Shown here piece after piece: positions 1 through 10,857 of a stretch of 64,000 bases of DNA. The first letter of the stretch is position 1; each line of letters starts with the position of its first letter. Below the pieces are notes generated by a model. The model was not told where the DNA came from. It searched no databases and saw nothing but the letters and a program-made list of their open reading frames with translations. Origin of the DNA: Penium margaritaceum (taxonomy: Eukaryota; Streptophyta; Zygnematophyceae; Desmidiales; Peniaceae); the NCBI GenBank assembly GCA_023375785.1, contig SZWC01008571.1:22858-86857 (forward strand), given 5' to 3'. The position numbers were made by a program, and so were the translations under genes.

Positions 1-7
1 TTTGCAG

Positions 8-39
8 CCATTGGCTCCTCATCATGGAGGAGCCAGTGG
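8..39. repeat. Short hairpin at window start
   Basis: CCATTGGCTCC at 8-18 pairs with GGAGCCAGTGG at 29-39 with one mismatch; two more pairs close the loop. It lies in the decayed Copia remnant and has no visible function. Confidence 0.4.
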
Positions 40-40
40 G

Positions 41-927
41 TCAAGGAACCAAAACCAGGGACAAGGATTTAGAATCACTATCCCTACTTTGGAGAGTGCA
101 TTGCGTCACTGTTTTTGGTGCTGCTGTAGTATCTCTACTGATCATCAAATGTGACGTCACAGCTGGAGATGAATTCTTACTTCCGTTGGTCAAGGAAACG
201 GTACGCCCTAAGTACACTCTCATACCAAACGTACATTCATGCCTTTGCTCACAGTTCTAGTTTGTTTTTGCCCATTTCTGCAGCCTGAAATAATGCATAC
301 ACCTTGCACCTAAGCAATTTCATGTGTACCATTCTTGGTTTTGCGCCCACTCCACACCACTAGCAGTGTTTTCCAGCCTCTCTTCCCTTTCAGCAGTGCT
401 ACTGGGGTGATTTTGGTAATGTAGCATGCTGTAATCACAAATTCTTCCTAGAAGCTCTATGGCAGTTTTGCGTCCAGGAGCATGCTTCAATCCCTCGTGA
501 GAATTGTCTGATTTTCACACTGTGCCACAGCATCAAAATGCAAAGTGGTTGGCTGCCACTCATTACCTTGCTCCTTCAGCCACCTGGTGTATCCCACATA
601 CTTTCTGTCAAGGTAGTGACTGACGCTGAAATGGGAGATTGAGCTCTCCCATGTCTTTCATGTGGGACCTAGATGCAAGGAACAGCTTCACATCATCCAA
701 GAGAGAATTCGAGCCCAAGGCAATAAAAAAGGGACCCTATGTTGATGGTCATCAACGTAGAGAAAACTTATGACCTGGCTTACCTCTTGTATGTGCCAAT
801 AAAACTCATGATCAGCTTCACTTTGCCAAAAACCAGGGCTTGCAAGCTGCTCATCAATCTTGCGGTACCATGCTCATGCTGCTTCCTTCAGACCATAAAG
901 TTTCTGCACAAGCTGGCACACTACATC
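41..927 (-). pseudogene. Copia reverse transcriptase-RNase H remnant (element X)
   Basis: Read on the minus strand from 927 downward, the sequence gives recognisable Copia RT: a KLYGLKEAA block, AWYRKIDEQL, then SEADHEFY and the catalytic block FLYVDD near 790-760, followed by MKDMGEL in another frame. Further on (223-41) comes a weak RNase H-like block (VYLGRTVSLTNGSKNSS, compare the usual LGGxxVSWxSxKQ). Several stops and frameshifts make it non-coding now. It is more diverged than the other Copia copies here, so it is probably the oldest layer. Element G inserted into its upstream end at 927/928, and the rest of X is not visible. RT assignment is firm; the RNase H part is tentative. Confidence 0.7.
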
Positions 928-1582
928 TGTTCAAGTGATGCTCCTCACCATCGCAGGAGTGAGTGCAAAGAGGAACACCAAAAACACAAGACCAAGTGGC
1001 TTAGTGGTCAATGGTTTCCACCTCTAGAAGCCATGCGTCTAGAGATGGACACGAATAATGTCTCTAGAGATGCCTCTAGAGGTGAGGGGCTTGGGTTCAA
1101 GTGCAACAAGATGAGTTTTTTCCCTGCCTCAAAGGAGGCAGAGAAAAGGTGCCAGGAAGCTAGCTCAACCTCTAGAGTTCCACTTTGAGTTTCTCGAAGG
1201 CTAGGTGAGGGTCGAGCAAGGTGGCACACCTTCTAGAAGAGTTAGCTTGGTCTTCAAGGAATCTTGAGGCATCCTGGTCTTCTGGATACCTTCCCTCCTA
1301 CTAGAATCAAAATGAGGAATCTAGGAGGGGGAGGAATCTTCTAGAGGAGGCAAGGGTTGCCTTCCAAGGTGGGAAAAAGGACAGGCTACAAAGGGACACT
1401 CTAGAAGTCATAGAATCGGCTAGGAAGCTTCAAATCTGGCATGTTTTGGTGTTCTAGAAAGCTTGCATCAGATACTATGAAATTCCAGTACTTTTGAGCT
1501 TTGTTCAAGATCTCATTCCTAGTCAATTGAGGCCAAAGCTATTGACACACTCTCTGACCAGTTTTCTTCTGTCCTTGGACTC
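928..1582 (+). repeat. G 5' LTR (3' end and primer site deleted)
   Basis: Starts TGTTCAAGTGATGCTCC, matching the start of the A, B and G 3' LTRs. It runs alongside those LTRs until about 1582, where the sequence jumps to the bases just before the gag start. Compared with A, roughly 170 bases including the LTR end and primer-binding site are gone. It also carries a 53-base insertion between the tRNA-like A and B boxes. Confidence 0.8.
997..1121 (+). promoter_or_regulatory. tRNA-like A box/B box in G 5' LTR (split by 53 bases)
   Basis: A box TGGCTTAGTGG starts at 997 (69 bases into the LTR) and B box GGTTCAAGTGC at 1094. The 97-base spacing equals the usual 44 plus a 53-base insertion bounded by CCTCTAG repeats. 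A run of six T follows at 1116-1121. Confidence 0.6.
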
Positions 1583-1593
1583 AATAGCAAGAC

Positions 1594-2390
1594 ATGGCCT
1601 CCAGAGAGCGAGAGAGCGGCCGCATTTTCCTCAAGTTTGATGGGACAGGATTCTCCTTGTCCAATGGAAGTTTGAGGTCTTCCTCGACAACAAGGGACTG
1701 CATGAGGTCACTAAGGGTGAAGAGACTGCTCCGCCAGACACTGCAACGACTAAGGTAAAGGAGGCATACAAGGAGCGCAACAAAAATGTGCTAGCGCTCC
1801 TTGTGTCCGTATTATGCCCGCCATAACTTGGGCACATCCAAGGATGCACCTTGGCCGCGGAAGCATGGTCAAAACTCTGCTCCATCTACTAGTCAAACAA
1901 CCTCGCCTATCAGCTCTTCATCTCAAAACGGCCTGTTACCCTCCAAGCCAATGAAGGTGACACCGTCATAGAGAACATGCGACAGATTCAGTTGCTAGCA
2001 GCGGAGTGTGTGGCCACTAGTTGGGAGGTCGACTCTCAGCTGCAAGTTTTGACCCTCCTTCTGGCCTTGCTGGACAGTTGGAGTCCCATGATCAAAGACC
2101 TTGGTGGCTGGCTTCTCGACAAACTGAAGTACCCAAAGGTTGGTGAGTACGTGCCCAATGAGTGGATGTGGCTTGGCGGTCAAGCGAGTGTAGTGGCATA
2201 AACTTCTGCGTATACCGTTCATCCTCAACGTGGAGGCCAAGGCAAAAAGTGGAAGGGTACAAAGCTGGGCACCAAGAAGGGTGACAAGAATAGGGAGTGC
2301 TTCAAGTGCGTCAAAGAGGGCCACTATGCGCGCAAGTGCCTCCAGAACAGGCCAGACCAGTTAGAGCAGGGTGAGAAGAAATGTGAGCAG
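1594..2390 (+). pseudogene. G gag (capsid) pseudogene
   Basis: ATG at 1594 opens a reading frame matching the gag of A and B (FLKFDGTGFSL), but loses frame after about 16 codons where a few bases are missing compared with A. The capsid region returns at 1977-2201 (AAECVATSWEVDSQLQ, LLALLDSWSPMI). A complete CCHC zinc knuckle, C-FK-C-VKEG-H-YARK-C, lies at 2298-2339; this motif packages the RNA in related elements. Frameshifts rule out function. It is followed directly by the protease region. Confidence 0.8.
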
Positions 2391-3533
2391 GCGCTCATTG
2401 TGTGCAACTCCACCAACTTGAAGGATCCAGGAGTTGCCGTGATTAATTCGGATCTTCCGCCACACCCAATGCAGCAGGGCGGCATTTGTCACCTACGGCG
2501 CCTTAAAGAGACGTATAACAGTGGCCAATGGCAAAAAAGAGGTGGCCGCCGGTGAGAGGAACGTCTGCTTTGAGTCAATTGTGGAAGAAAAATCTGTCAC
2601 AAGCACAATCCACAACCTGCTCCACATGCCTAACTTTGGGACAAACCTGTCTTCCGTCAGCTGCCTCACTGTCAAGAGACTTGAGGTGCTCTTCACGAAT
2701 AATGAGGCCGTCATCCGCAAGGAGGGCAAAGGTGAGGTGATTGTGAGTGCCAAGAGGGAGGATGACTTGTAGCTGCTACTTACCAAGATCCTATGCAGCC
2801 GCGCGGGGTCCAAAGCCGCCAATCTGGCAATGAAGGATGAAGGTTACCTTTACACGTGGCACCGCCGACTTTGCCACATTTCTCCATCAACGATGAAGGA
2901 GACGGCAAAGAGGGAGGTGGTGCGGGGTCTCCAAATGAGTGGCCTTGATGGAACCAAGGAGACCGTGTGTGAGCCATGCATTTTTGACAAATCAACGCGG
3001 CAGCCATTTGTGACCAAGGGGACTTGTACATCGGCAAAGTTGGCCGAGGTACACACACATGTGTTTGGACCACTTGAGATCTCCATCGGTGGAGCTTGCT
3101 ACTTCCTCACCTCCATCCACGACTATAGCCGCAAACTCTACTTCTACCCCATGAAGCAAAAAAGCGAGGTCCTTACGTGCGTGCATGACTTTGCAAAAGG
3201 TGTGGGGCGGAAAACATGGTTGAAGGAAACGTTGTTCTAGATTGACAACGGCGATGAATATGCAGGTTGCCTTGAGTGAATGCAGAGCAAGGGGATTAAA
3301 TGGAAGAAATCAACTTACACTCCCAGGAAAAGAACCGCATCGTAGAGAGACCAAACCGCACAATACTCATGATGGTGTGGTCAGTGTTGAGTGACGCCGG
3401 CCTTGCACATCAGTATTAGTCAGAGGTGGCAAGGACAGCGGCGTATATCATGAATCTCATGCCGAACAAGCCACTGAAGGACAAGGAGAGTAAGGTGTGG
3501 AAGACGTAAAAAGAGGTGTGGAGCGGGAGGAGG
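2391..3533 (+). pseudogene. G protease, pre-integrase and integrase N-terminus (decayed)
   Basis: The protease start is recognisable (NSTNLKDPGVAVI), but the DSG active-site turn is lost by a frameshift. 2521-2772 encodes the conserved HMPNFG-LSSVS block. 2830-3240 holds the integrase zinc-binding region (WHRRLCH, then CEPC) and the start of the catalytic core. The first catalytic Asp (VHTDVCGPL in A) is His here, codon 3058-3060. After the stop at 3238 the frame decays, and element I interrupts at 3534. Confidence 0.8.
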
Positions 3534-4306
3534 TGTTGGCCTGAGGGTGTGTGTGCACCATTGAGGAAACCAAGCTGACCTGGTTCATCTTTCCAACTGT
3601 TTTAGGAGGATTGGGATGAGAGGGGCACATTGCCTCAAGGATGGCAAATGACTTGGCTATGGTCGTCACATCTTGACATCAAAGTGTTAGCTGGTTGGCT
3701 TGATGTCATCAACGATGATTTTGTTTTTTTCTTTTGCACTGCAAGGAACGTGTGGCCTTTATAGCCATAGGTGTAGCCTATACCATCCATACAAGCAACT
3801 GCACAAGGCTAAGCTTCCTAACAGCTTTTATGCCTTCTAGAGAGGCATGCTATGTGGAATGCTCCACACTTGGATCCTTATGCCTCTCTAGTGGTGGTTG
3901 CTTCTAGATCAAGGATCCTGGTATGGGGCATGATCCCGCTTCCGTGGACCTGCAGCTTTCTTCTAGATAAATCAACCATCATGTAGAAGGCATCTCCCCT
4001 TCCAGGAACCTTCACGTTTCTTGTGGGGAGACTGATCCCATCTGGAAGGAACCTCTCCTTCCTCGAATCTTCCGTCGGCTTCGAGAAGCAGGAACACTTC
4101 ATGTAGAAGCTTTCAGTCCTCCAGTGAATCTCCTGGACCATGTAGTTTCTTCCACCTAAGAAACCACAATCTTTGGAGAGCCTTCACCTGAACCCAGGCC
4201 CTTGGCTACCATGGTGGATTCTTTGAACCATTAAGCCACTCTCCCATTGTTTTTGGAGGTCCACTCATGGACCATTTTCGCCATGACAAGGGGCACAATT
4301 CCAACA
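3534..4306 (-). repeat. I 3' LTR (left on the plus strand)
   Basis: 773 bases. On the minus strand it is preceded by the purine tract GCAAAGGGGAGAA (4307-4319), which marks it as the 3' LTR. A TATA box sits at 3751-3769 between near-inverted arms. The A/B box pair is listed separately. Confidence 0.88.
4184..4238 (-). promoter_or_regulatory. tRNA-like A box/B box in I left LTR
   Basis: On the minus strand the A box TGGCTTAATGG starts at 4238 (68 bases into the LTR) and the B box GGTTCAGGTGA at 4194, exactly 44 bases apart. Confidence 0.65.
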
Positions 4307-4978
4307 TTCTCCCCTTTGCAACTAGTCCATGGAACACGATGCACCATGACATCTACACCGTGGAGATGACTTATGGTGCAAGTTTCTTGTTCTCAACTCC
4401 CTCAACATCTTGCGAGCTTGGCCCAGTGTGCTGCACACCTCCCTCGCCTTGCTGCAGTGCTTTCTTGATGTTGCTCTTGGCCCTTGCCTACGTTGCCTCT
4501 ACACGTGTCGTGTTGTCCAAGATACTTCCACTTCCACTGCAAGCTCTGGCTTGCTCCTTATTGCAACCACTCTCACGGGTGTCATGGTGGTGTAGCTGTT
4601 AATGTTCCTCGAGCCTCCGCCTGCGCTGCTATCGTTCTTATGTTGCACGTCCTAAACGTACATGCCCCTCCCCTTTGGAGAGGACTTTTGGTGCCGGTCC
4701 CTTGGTCTCACTTCCCTTGCCGCACTCCACATGCACAGTCTCCCCCTCTTTTGGAATAGTTGGAGAACTGGAGATCCAACTCCCTTCTCCCAACCTGTGC
4801 ATGTTGCGTGATTCATTCGCCTTATTTGTAGATGTCAGAGATGCTGACCTGCTTGCCGCATCCTCCGCTCCATACCCTTTGAGTACTTTCCCTCATCCTT
4901 GAGGACTTGGAGTTGAAGACTCCTTGACCGCACCCTGTGAATTGATCCTCCGCTCAGCCACAATCGTCCCCTCGTAGG

Positions 4979-5653
4979 ACTCGGCATTGCCCTCTTGGCC
5001 TGCCTTGTAGCCACGGTCCACAGTCGATGCCGCTCAGAGCATATTTTGCTCCAACGTAGAGCTAAGCCACTTGCTGCCGCTCTCCCCCTATTGCACAACC
5101 CTTCGGACCACCTCTGCCCACTCTTGTTGCAGTGTACCCACTGCACGGCCTTCCGACGCGCGATGCTTTTGGTCCCGGTCCGCTGCTATACCAAGCCGCC
5201 TTGGCTCACTTTGAGGACCTGCCCTCACGACATCCTCAATCTGCTGTGTGGTCTTTTGAGCTGCCACCGACACCTCCTCTTAAGACTTGGGGGCACCTTT
5301 TGTGCCCGCCTTGTGGCCCCGGTCCACCACCTTTGCAGCCTGGAGCGCATTTTTCTCCGCTTGAGAGCATGGGCCTTTACCGCCGCTATCTTTTTCCTCA
5401 GTCCTTGAGGCAGATTCATGCACAAGCGACTTGCCGGCACCTTGTGCCAATACTTGAGCAGCCAATTTTTGGCCCTCATATCGCTGCCATAGCTACTTCC
5501 CTTCCATTGAGGTGTAGATCCCCTCGGGCTCCCCTTGAGGACGTGCCTCCTTGTCGCCCTCATCTTGTTGCATGGTCCTCCGAGCAGCCACCACCGCTCC
5601 CGCATGGAACTCGGTTGCACTTGTTTGGCCTGCCTTTTGGCTCTGGTTTACCA
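4979..5653 (-). repeat. Degenerate ~315-bp tandem repeat inside I
   Basis: On the minus strand three segments, near 5653-5609, 5333-5294 and 5018-4979, encode versions of V-[DN]-[RQ]-[GS]-[HYQ]-K-A-G-[QT]. They are spaced about 315 bases. Frames are broken between them. They occupy the place where autonomous relatives carry pol. I do not recognise the domain. Confidence 0.5.
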
Positions 5654-5944
5654 TTCTCGCAACAGTGGACCCCTTTTTCCCGTTAGGAGGGCCAGGTTGC
5701 CTGCCGTTGATGCTCTCCCCTGGCTGGTCTACCACCTGGACCACTTCTCTTGCCACCCATAGAGGCCGTGCACCCATCACCAGGCGTTCTCTTGCATAGC
5801 GTGCCTTGTAGTCCAGATCCATCGGCCCAGCCCCGATGGTACCCTCCATACCGCCTATTGCGTCCTCAGGCCACCCACTCTTGGACGCAGTTGCAACGGC
5901 TTCCTTGCTCTGATGGTTGTCCACGTCGCATTCATGGCTGCTCC

Positions 5945-7275
5945 TCATGAGGATGTCGGCACGTATTCGGTACACACCTCTTTGTGTGCACCATATGCCA
6001 CGACACTGCCCTCCTCCTTCAGGAAGCAACCCTTCCTCGTGAAGTTCACTTCGATTCCCTTCTCAACGAGGCAACTCACGGACAGCACTTCCATCACCAG
6101 GTCAGGCACTTCGATCCTTCTTGCCGCAGCACCCTTCTTCCCAACCATCTCCACCCGCTTTTTTCTCCTCAGAGCACATGACCTCCATTGTGATGTATGG
6201 CGATAACCCCTGTTTTTTGCTTTGCCTTCTGCTCCCTCTTGGAGGTTGTGGAGGTTGCATGCCCATAGCATGCCTCGTAGTCCCTGACAACATCAGCTCT
6301 CACAGTATGGAGCTGATCACTACTGCATGGCGTGTCGACGAATGCTTCGGCCTTCTTTCCTCTCCTGACATGCTTGTCGGAGTCCACGGCTTCCGCTGTG
6401 CACATCACCTTCCAATGGCCTCGCTGGCCACACTTGTAGCAGGCTCCTTTTTGGGGCCTGTTGGAGCCTCCTTGCTCCAAACATGCCTGCTGCTTGCCCG
6501 CCTCAGGTTCTGCCATCTCATCTCTCCTTGTGGAGCGTACAAAGTTGGCTACCGCCACCTTGGTCTGCTGCCCTTTTGCTACCTCCATGGCCAAATTCGC
6601 AGCTCCCTTGTGCGGTCCCTTCTCCAGTGGCCCTCATGGCCACACCAATGGCACTCCCCTTCTTGGCGTGGCATGGACGTGTCCCTTCTTCCCCTTGATC
6701 TCCCTCTCCTCCTTGAGAGTGGACCATGAGGGCTAACACTATAGACATTGTCCCTTGCTCCACCATAGTGGTTTTGGTCCACCGGCCGCACACCACTTTT
6801 GCCGCCTCTTTAAACGTCATGATTTTTTCTTGTAGATTACCATCGCTAGTGATGTTAGAGGCCCGACTATTAGGAAGGGCCAGAAGGAGCGCCGTTACTT
6901 CCAAGTGGGGGTCAATGGTCCATCCCGCCTGATGATAGCAAGACGCCATAGTCTCAACCTCTCATGCGAGCCCCGACGAGCCGGACTCCTTGTCAGCTTG
7001 GAGGGTGAAAAGGCATTTGACAAGGAGGAGATGTTGTGGAAGACATGGCGAGTTGTGTGCATTGCAGAGCCGTTCCTAAGCCTCCAAAACTTTGGCACAT
7101 CCTTGGAGATGCATGACGTCCTTGCCATGCCAACAAAAGACAAACCACCATCTTTTTGTCGTGGTCCTTCAAGACCTCCCTCTCCCTGGTCATGGCCATC
7201 CATGGAGAAACTATCTCCTCTGCTTAAACCAGCTTGAGCATATCCTTCTTGTAGAGGTGAATATTGGCCCATCAC
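5945..7275 (-). pseudogene. I gag with two zinc knuckles and a protease-like tail (decayed)
   Basis: Read downward from 7275, fragments in shifting frames match the gag of A and B: KKMVVCLLLAWQ, then ASCYHQAGWTIDPHLEVTALLLALPNS (aligned to the A/B stretch around WEVDSQLQAMILLLALPD). Two CCHC-like knuckles follow, CHWCGHEGHWRRD (last Cys lost) and an intact CYKCGQRGHWKVMC. 6100-5945 gives VPDLVMEVLSVSCLVEKGIEV, matching the segment after the protease in A. Nothing resembling integrase, RT or RNase H follows. The similarity identifies it as Copia gag; function is gone. Confidence 0.72.
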
Positions 7276-7397
7276 CTCAAAGGAAAGAAGAACATCCCAT
7301 CAACATATAGGATGGCATATCTCCTCTCTTTCCTTGTCGTTGCCATGACTTGATGTTAGACGCATGGGTGTAGGTTTTCTTGTGATCCATTGAAGGC

Positions 7398-7411
7398 GTG
7401 GGCCCATAACC
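7398..7411 (-). other. I primer-binding site (half tRNA-iMet type)
   Basis: On the minus strand, just after the LTR end CCAACA, GGTTATGGGCCCAC is complementary to the anticodon arm of plant initiator tRNA-Met, not to its 3' end. Confidence 0.8.
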
Positions 7412-7414
7412 ATT

Positions 7415-8179
7415 TGTTGGCCTGAGGGTGTGTGTGCACCCTTGAGGAAACCAAGCTGACCTGGTTTATGCTTCGAACTGTTTTAGGAGGATCGGGATGA
7501 GAGAGGTACATTGCTCCAAGGATGGCAAAGGACATGGCCATGGGAATCACATCTTGAAATCAAAGTGTTACCTGATTGAATTGATGTCGACAACGATGAT
7601 TTTTTTTTTTTGGTACTACAAGAAATGTGTGGCCTTTATAGCCACAGGTGTAGCCTCTACCATGAATACAAGAAACCGCACAAGGCTAAGCTTCCTACCG
7701 GCTTCCATGCCTTATAGAGAGGCATGCTATGTGGAGTGTTCCACACTTGGATCCTTGTGCCTCTCCATTGGTCGTTACTTCTAGCTCAAGGATACTGATA
7801 TGGAGCATGAGCGCCCTTCCGTGGACCTGCAACTCTCTTCTAGATAAAGCAACCATCATGTAGAAGGCATTTCCCCTTTGAGGAACCTTCATGTTCCTTG
7901 TGGGGACACTGACCCCATCTGGAAGGAACCTCTCCTCGAATCTTCCCTCACTTTCTAGAAGCAAGAACACTTCATATAGAAGCTTTCAGTCCTTCAGTGA
8001 ATCTCTTGGACAATGTAGTTGCTTCCACCCAAGCAACCAAAGTATTTGGAGCGCCTAGACCTGAACCCAGGCCCTTTGCTACCATGGTGAATTCTTTGAC
8101 CCACTGAGCCACTCTCGCATGACTGTTGGAGGTCTACTCATGGACCATTGTCGCCATGACGAGGGACACAATTCCAACA
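7415..8179 (-). repeat. I 5' LTR (right on the plus strand)
   Basis: 765 bases, TGTTGGAATTGTG to CCAACA on the minus strand, next to the primer site. A TATA box (minus TATAAAG) lies between the perfect 6-base arms TGTGGC and GCCACA at 7628-7646. Confidence 0.88.
8057..8111 (-). promoter_or_regulatory. tRNA-like A box/B box in I right LTR
   Basis: Minus strand A box TGGCTCAGTGG starts at 8111 (68 bases into the LTR) and B box GGTTCAGGTCT at 8067, exactly 44 bases apart. Confidence 0.7.
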
Positions 8180-8525
8180 GGAAGCCGCGGGGGGTCACCT
8201 CTACAAATTTGGTTGCGTTGCACATGCAGTGGTGCATGCACGTGAGGGGCACAGCAAGTTGGACCCGCGTATCCGACAGTGTGTTTTCCTTGGGAATGAA
8301 AGTGGAAGCAAGGTGTACCGGCTCTTTGACCCAAGGAGGCAACAGATTTTGCACAGTCCTGATGTCACATTTGACAAGAGAAGCCGTTGGATGGACATGG
8401 AGGTAGGTGTCTCCAAGAAGGGAGATTGGATGCCACTCCTTGATAGGGAGACGCCGAAGGACGTGAATGAGGGTGATGTCCTTGTAGCAGCACCAACTCG
8501 AGAGGATCGCCCAAGGGAGGTGTGA
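8180..8525 (+). pseudogene. G integrase C-terminal part
   Basis: Resumes G's integrase after the I insertion; the bases match A across the join once one target-site copy is removed. 8229-8525 encodes SKLDPRIRQCVFLGNESGSKVYRLFDPRRQ, the conserved block after the Copia integrase core, and VNEGDVLV near its end. It ends in a TGA. Confidence 0.8.
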
Positions 8526-8582
8526 GCGGCAGACATTGCTTCGGCCAGTTCAGATGAGGATGCTGAAGCACCAGAGCTAGAC

Positions 8583-9877
8583 ATGGACACGGGGAGTCGA
8601 CCAATGTCTCCAAGGTCTCCAAGAGAGGGGGAGCAAGCACTTGGAAAGGATGGCGCCAAAAGGGGACAGCAACAACAAAAACCACCTCAATTACCCCGAG
8701 CGAGCAGCTGTGTGCGAAGAAGGAGAAAGAGGTACGATGCCAACAAGGGCATTTGGACTGGGTTTGCACACGCCTTCTTAACGCAAGAGGAGCCTCAATC
8801 TGTGAAGGAGGCATTGCAGCAGAAGAATGGGGCCGATTGGTAGGTAGCAATAAAACATGAGCTCATCTCCCATGAGGAGAACAACCCTTGGGAGCTGGTT
8901 GACCGGCCGGAGGGCGAGAATACAATCGGCTCCGAGTGGGTCTTCCGGAAGAAGCTCACAAAGGAGGGGGGGGTTTTTTTTTTCTTTTTGGTTTCTAAGA
9001 TGGTCCAGGCAGGAAATGAGGGGGAGGTGGAGCGGTAAAAGGCGCGACTGCTGGCAAAAGGGTATACCGAGAGAAAAGGGGAGCACTACAATGATACCTT
9101 CACACCAGTTGCCAAGTTTGTCTCCATCCCCACTATCCTCTTGGTGGATGTGGCACGCTACTACGAAGTCCACCAAATGGACGTCAAAACTGCGTTCTTT
9201 AATGGCGACCTGGACAAGGAAGTCTACATCAAGGTGCCAAAGGGGGTGGATGTGGTACAGGGGAAGGTGTGCCGGCTTCGCAAGGCACCCAATGGAATGA
9301 AGCAAGCTACGCTCATGTGGTACCTCAAGATGGACAGTTTCATGGGTGAGCTTGGCTTCAAGCGTTGCGAGGTGGATCACAGCATGTATGCGCGTAAGCA
9401 GCCTGGGCTCCACCAAATTGTCATCCTCTACATGGATGAACTCATCCTTGTGTCTTCAGATGAGGGGGATCTCAAAATCCTAAGGAAATAGCTTAGTGGC
9501 TAGTTCAAGATGACGGACATGGGCGAGCTTGACTACCTAGGCATCGCCATCAAGAGGGACCACAAAGCACGCACGTTAGAGATGGGAGAAGAAAAACATG
9601 TGCAGGAGGAGCTCCACCGCTACAACATGTAGGAGTGCAAACCCCATAGGTATGCTTATGAAAATGACATGTGAGCTGAGCTCAAGCATGGGCCCGGAAA
9701 ATGGAGGACGAGAAGGAGGAGATGGCTAGAATACCATACCAGTCCATAGTTTGCAGCATAATGTATGCCATGGTGGCGATGCCGCCTGATCTTACCTTTG
9801 CCGTGGGACAAGTGAGCTGTTTTGTTACTGATCCGGGGCCGCTGTATTAGCAAGCGGTCAAGAGAGTCCCCTACTAC
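8583..9877 (+). pseudogene. G linker and reverse transcriptase (decayed)
   Basis: 8583-8843 encodes the linker (TGSRPMSPRSPREGEQ to EEPQSVKEALQ), ending in a TAG where relatives have Trp-Glu. RT follows, but about 46 bases rich in T are inserted near 8970, in the WVFRKKL block. 9141-9491 is open: QMDVKTAFFNGDL, then KALYGLKQAP reduced to KAPNGMKQAT. The catalytic YVDD reads YMDE, so the second Asp is changed. The tail to 9877 has several stops and frameshifts. This copy cannot make active RT. Confidence 0.82.
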
Positions 9878-10411
9878 TTGATGGCGACAAAAGAGGCACG
9901 TCTCGTGTTTGGAGGGGGAGCCCGGAATGAGTCCCTTCACTTTGTTGGCTACTCCGATGCGGACTGGGCAGGCGACGTTGACGACCACAAATCAACATCG
10001 CAGTATGTTTTTGTGCTTGGTGGTACAGCAGTGTCTTGGAAAAGCCAAAAGAAGGATTGTGTGATGTTTTCCAGTATTGAGGCAGAGCATATTTTGCTCA
10101 CAAAATCCGTAAAGGATACACTATGGTTGTTGTTATTGCTGAAGGAGATTGGGGTGCTGCAAAAGAATCCAGCAGAGCTACACGTTGAAAACATAAGCGC
10201 CATTAGCCTCACAAAGAACCCTGTGCTACATCAAAGGACCAAGCACATGGAGATCAGGCATCACTTTGCACATGACCTTGTTGCAAAGGGTGATGTTGTG
10301 CTTGTGCAGTGTGGCACAAAGCACATGTTTGCTGATGCCATGAAAAAGGTGCAATTCAAGGAAGAGCATGATGCTGCCTGCATGAAACTTGGTATTGTCC
10401 AAGCTTCTTGA
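9878..10411 (+). pseudogene. G RNase H domain (open frame, isolated)
   Basis: An uninterrupted 177-codon frame gives the Copia RNase H: GYSDADWAGDVDD (first catalytic Asp), VLGGTAVSW, SSIEAEHILL (catalytic Glu), NPVLHQRTKHMEIRHHF, and the end block KHMFADAMKKVQ. It ends in TGA. It would remove RNA from the RNA-DNA hybrid during reverse transcription, but it is cut off from an RT frame. The polypurine tract follows 40 bases later. Confidence 0.82.
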
Positions 10412-10451
10412 TCTACAGGTTAAGCATGGATTGCCACTGTGGGTGATGTGT

Positions 10452-10857
10452 AAGGGGGAGATTGTTGGAGTGATGCTCCTCATTATGGGAGGAGTGACTC
10501 CAAAATGGAACACCAAAAGGAGAAGCCCAAGTGGCTTAGTGATTAATGGTGTCCACCTCTACAGGCAAGGGTCCGGGTTCAGGTCCCACAAGATGAATTT
10601 CTGCCCTGCCTGGAAGGAGGTAAGAAATAGGTGCCAGGAAGCTAGCTAAACCTCTATAGTTCCTCTTTGAGTTTCTAGAAGGCTAGGTGAGGGTCCAGCA
10701 AGGTGGCACACCTTCAAGAAGAGGTAGCTTGGTCTATACGGAATCTTGAGGTGTCCTGGTGTTATGGATACCTTCCCACCTACTAGAATCAAACTGAGGA
10801 ATCTAGGAGGGGGCAGAGTTTCTAGAGGAGGCAAGCATAGCCTTCCTAGGTGGGAAA
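10452..10857 (+). repeat. G polypurine tract and truncated 3' LTR
   Basis: Polypurine tract AAGGGGGAGA (10452-10461), then the LTR from 10463 (TGTTGGAGTGATGC). It follows the A LTR until about 10857, where element C starts; the remaining 300 bases or so are not found in the window. Confidence 0.82.
10532..10586 (+). promoter_or_regulatory. tRNA-like A box/B box in G 3' LTR
   Basis: A box TGGCTTAGTGA at 10532 (69 bases into the LTR) and B box GGTTCAGGTCC at 10576, 44 bases apart. Confidence 0.68.

Larger units (their letters stand above)
3534..8179 (-). mobile_element. Non-autonomous LTR retrotransposon I (gag only, minus strand)
   Basis: Two LTRs in minus orientation (3534-4306 and 7415-8179) both run TGTTGG to CCAACA when read on the minus strand. 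Flanks are GGAGG (3529-3533) and GGAAG (8180-8184), a 5-bp target duplication with one change; element A shows uninterrupted GGAAG at the matching site. The 3.1-kb interior carries gag with two zinc knuckles and a protease-like stretch, but no visible integrase, RT or RNase H. The primer site and polypurine tract are in place, so it could have moved with proteins from a relative. Confidence 0.88.
928..10857 (+). mobile_element. Copia-type LTR retrotransposon G (interrupted by I, truncated by C)
   Basis: Order on the plus strand is 5' LTR, gag, protease/pre-integrase, integrase, RT, RNase H, polypurine tract and partial 3' LTR, the Copia order. Sequence similarity to elements A and B runs throughout. 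Element I (3534-8179) sits in the integrase region and element C replaces the end of the 3' LTR. Many stops and frameshifts show it is dead. The primer site is missing through a deletion near 1582. Confidence 0.9.

Noticed and set aside
739-1188. A 149-codon plus-strand ORF
   Set aside because: It is antisense to RT of element X and runs into the G LTR.
5037-5053. A 17-base match (GAGCATATTTTGCTC core) between I's interior and G's RNase H at 10085
   Set aside because: Short and partly palindromic, in different reading contexts; nothing around it matches.
4267-6736. Plus-strand ORFs of up to 202 codons in element I
   Set aside because: They are antisense to gag, which is identified by two zinc knuckles on the minus strand.
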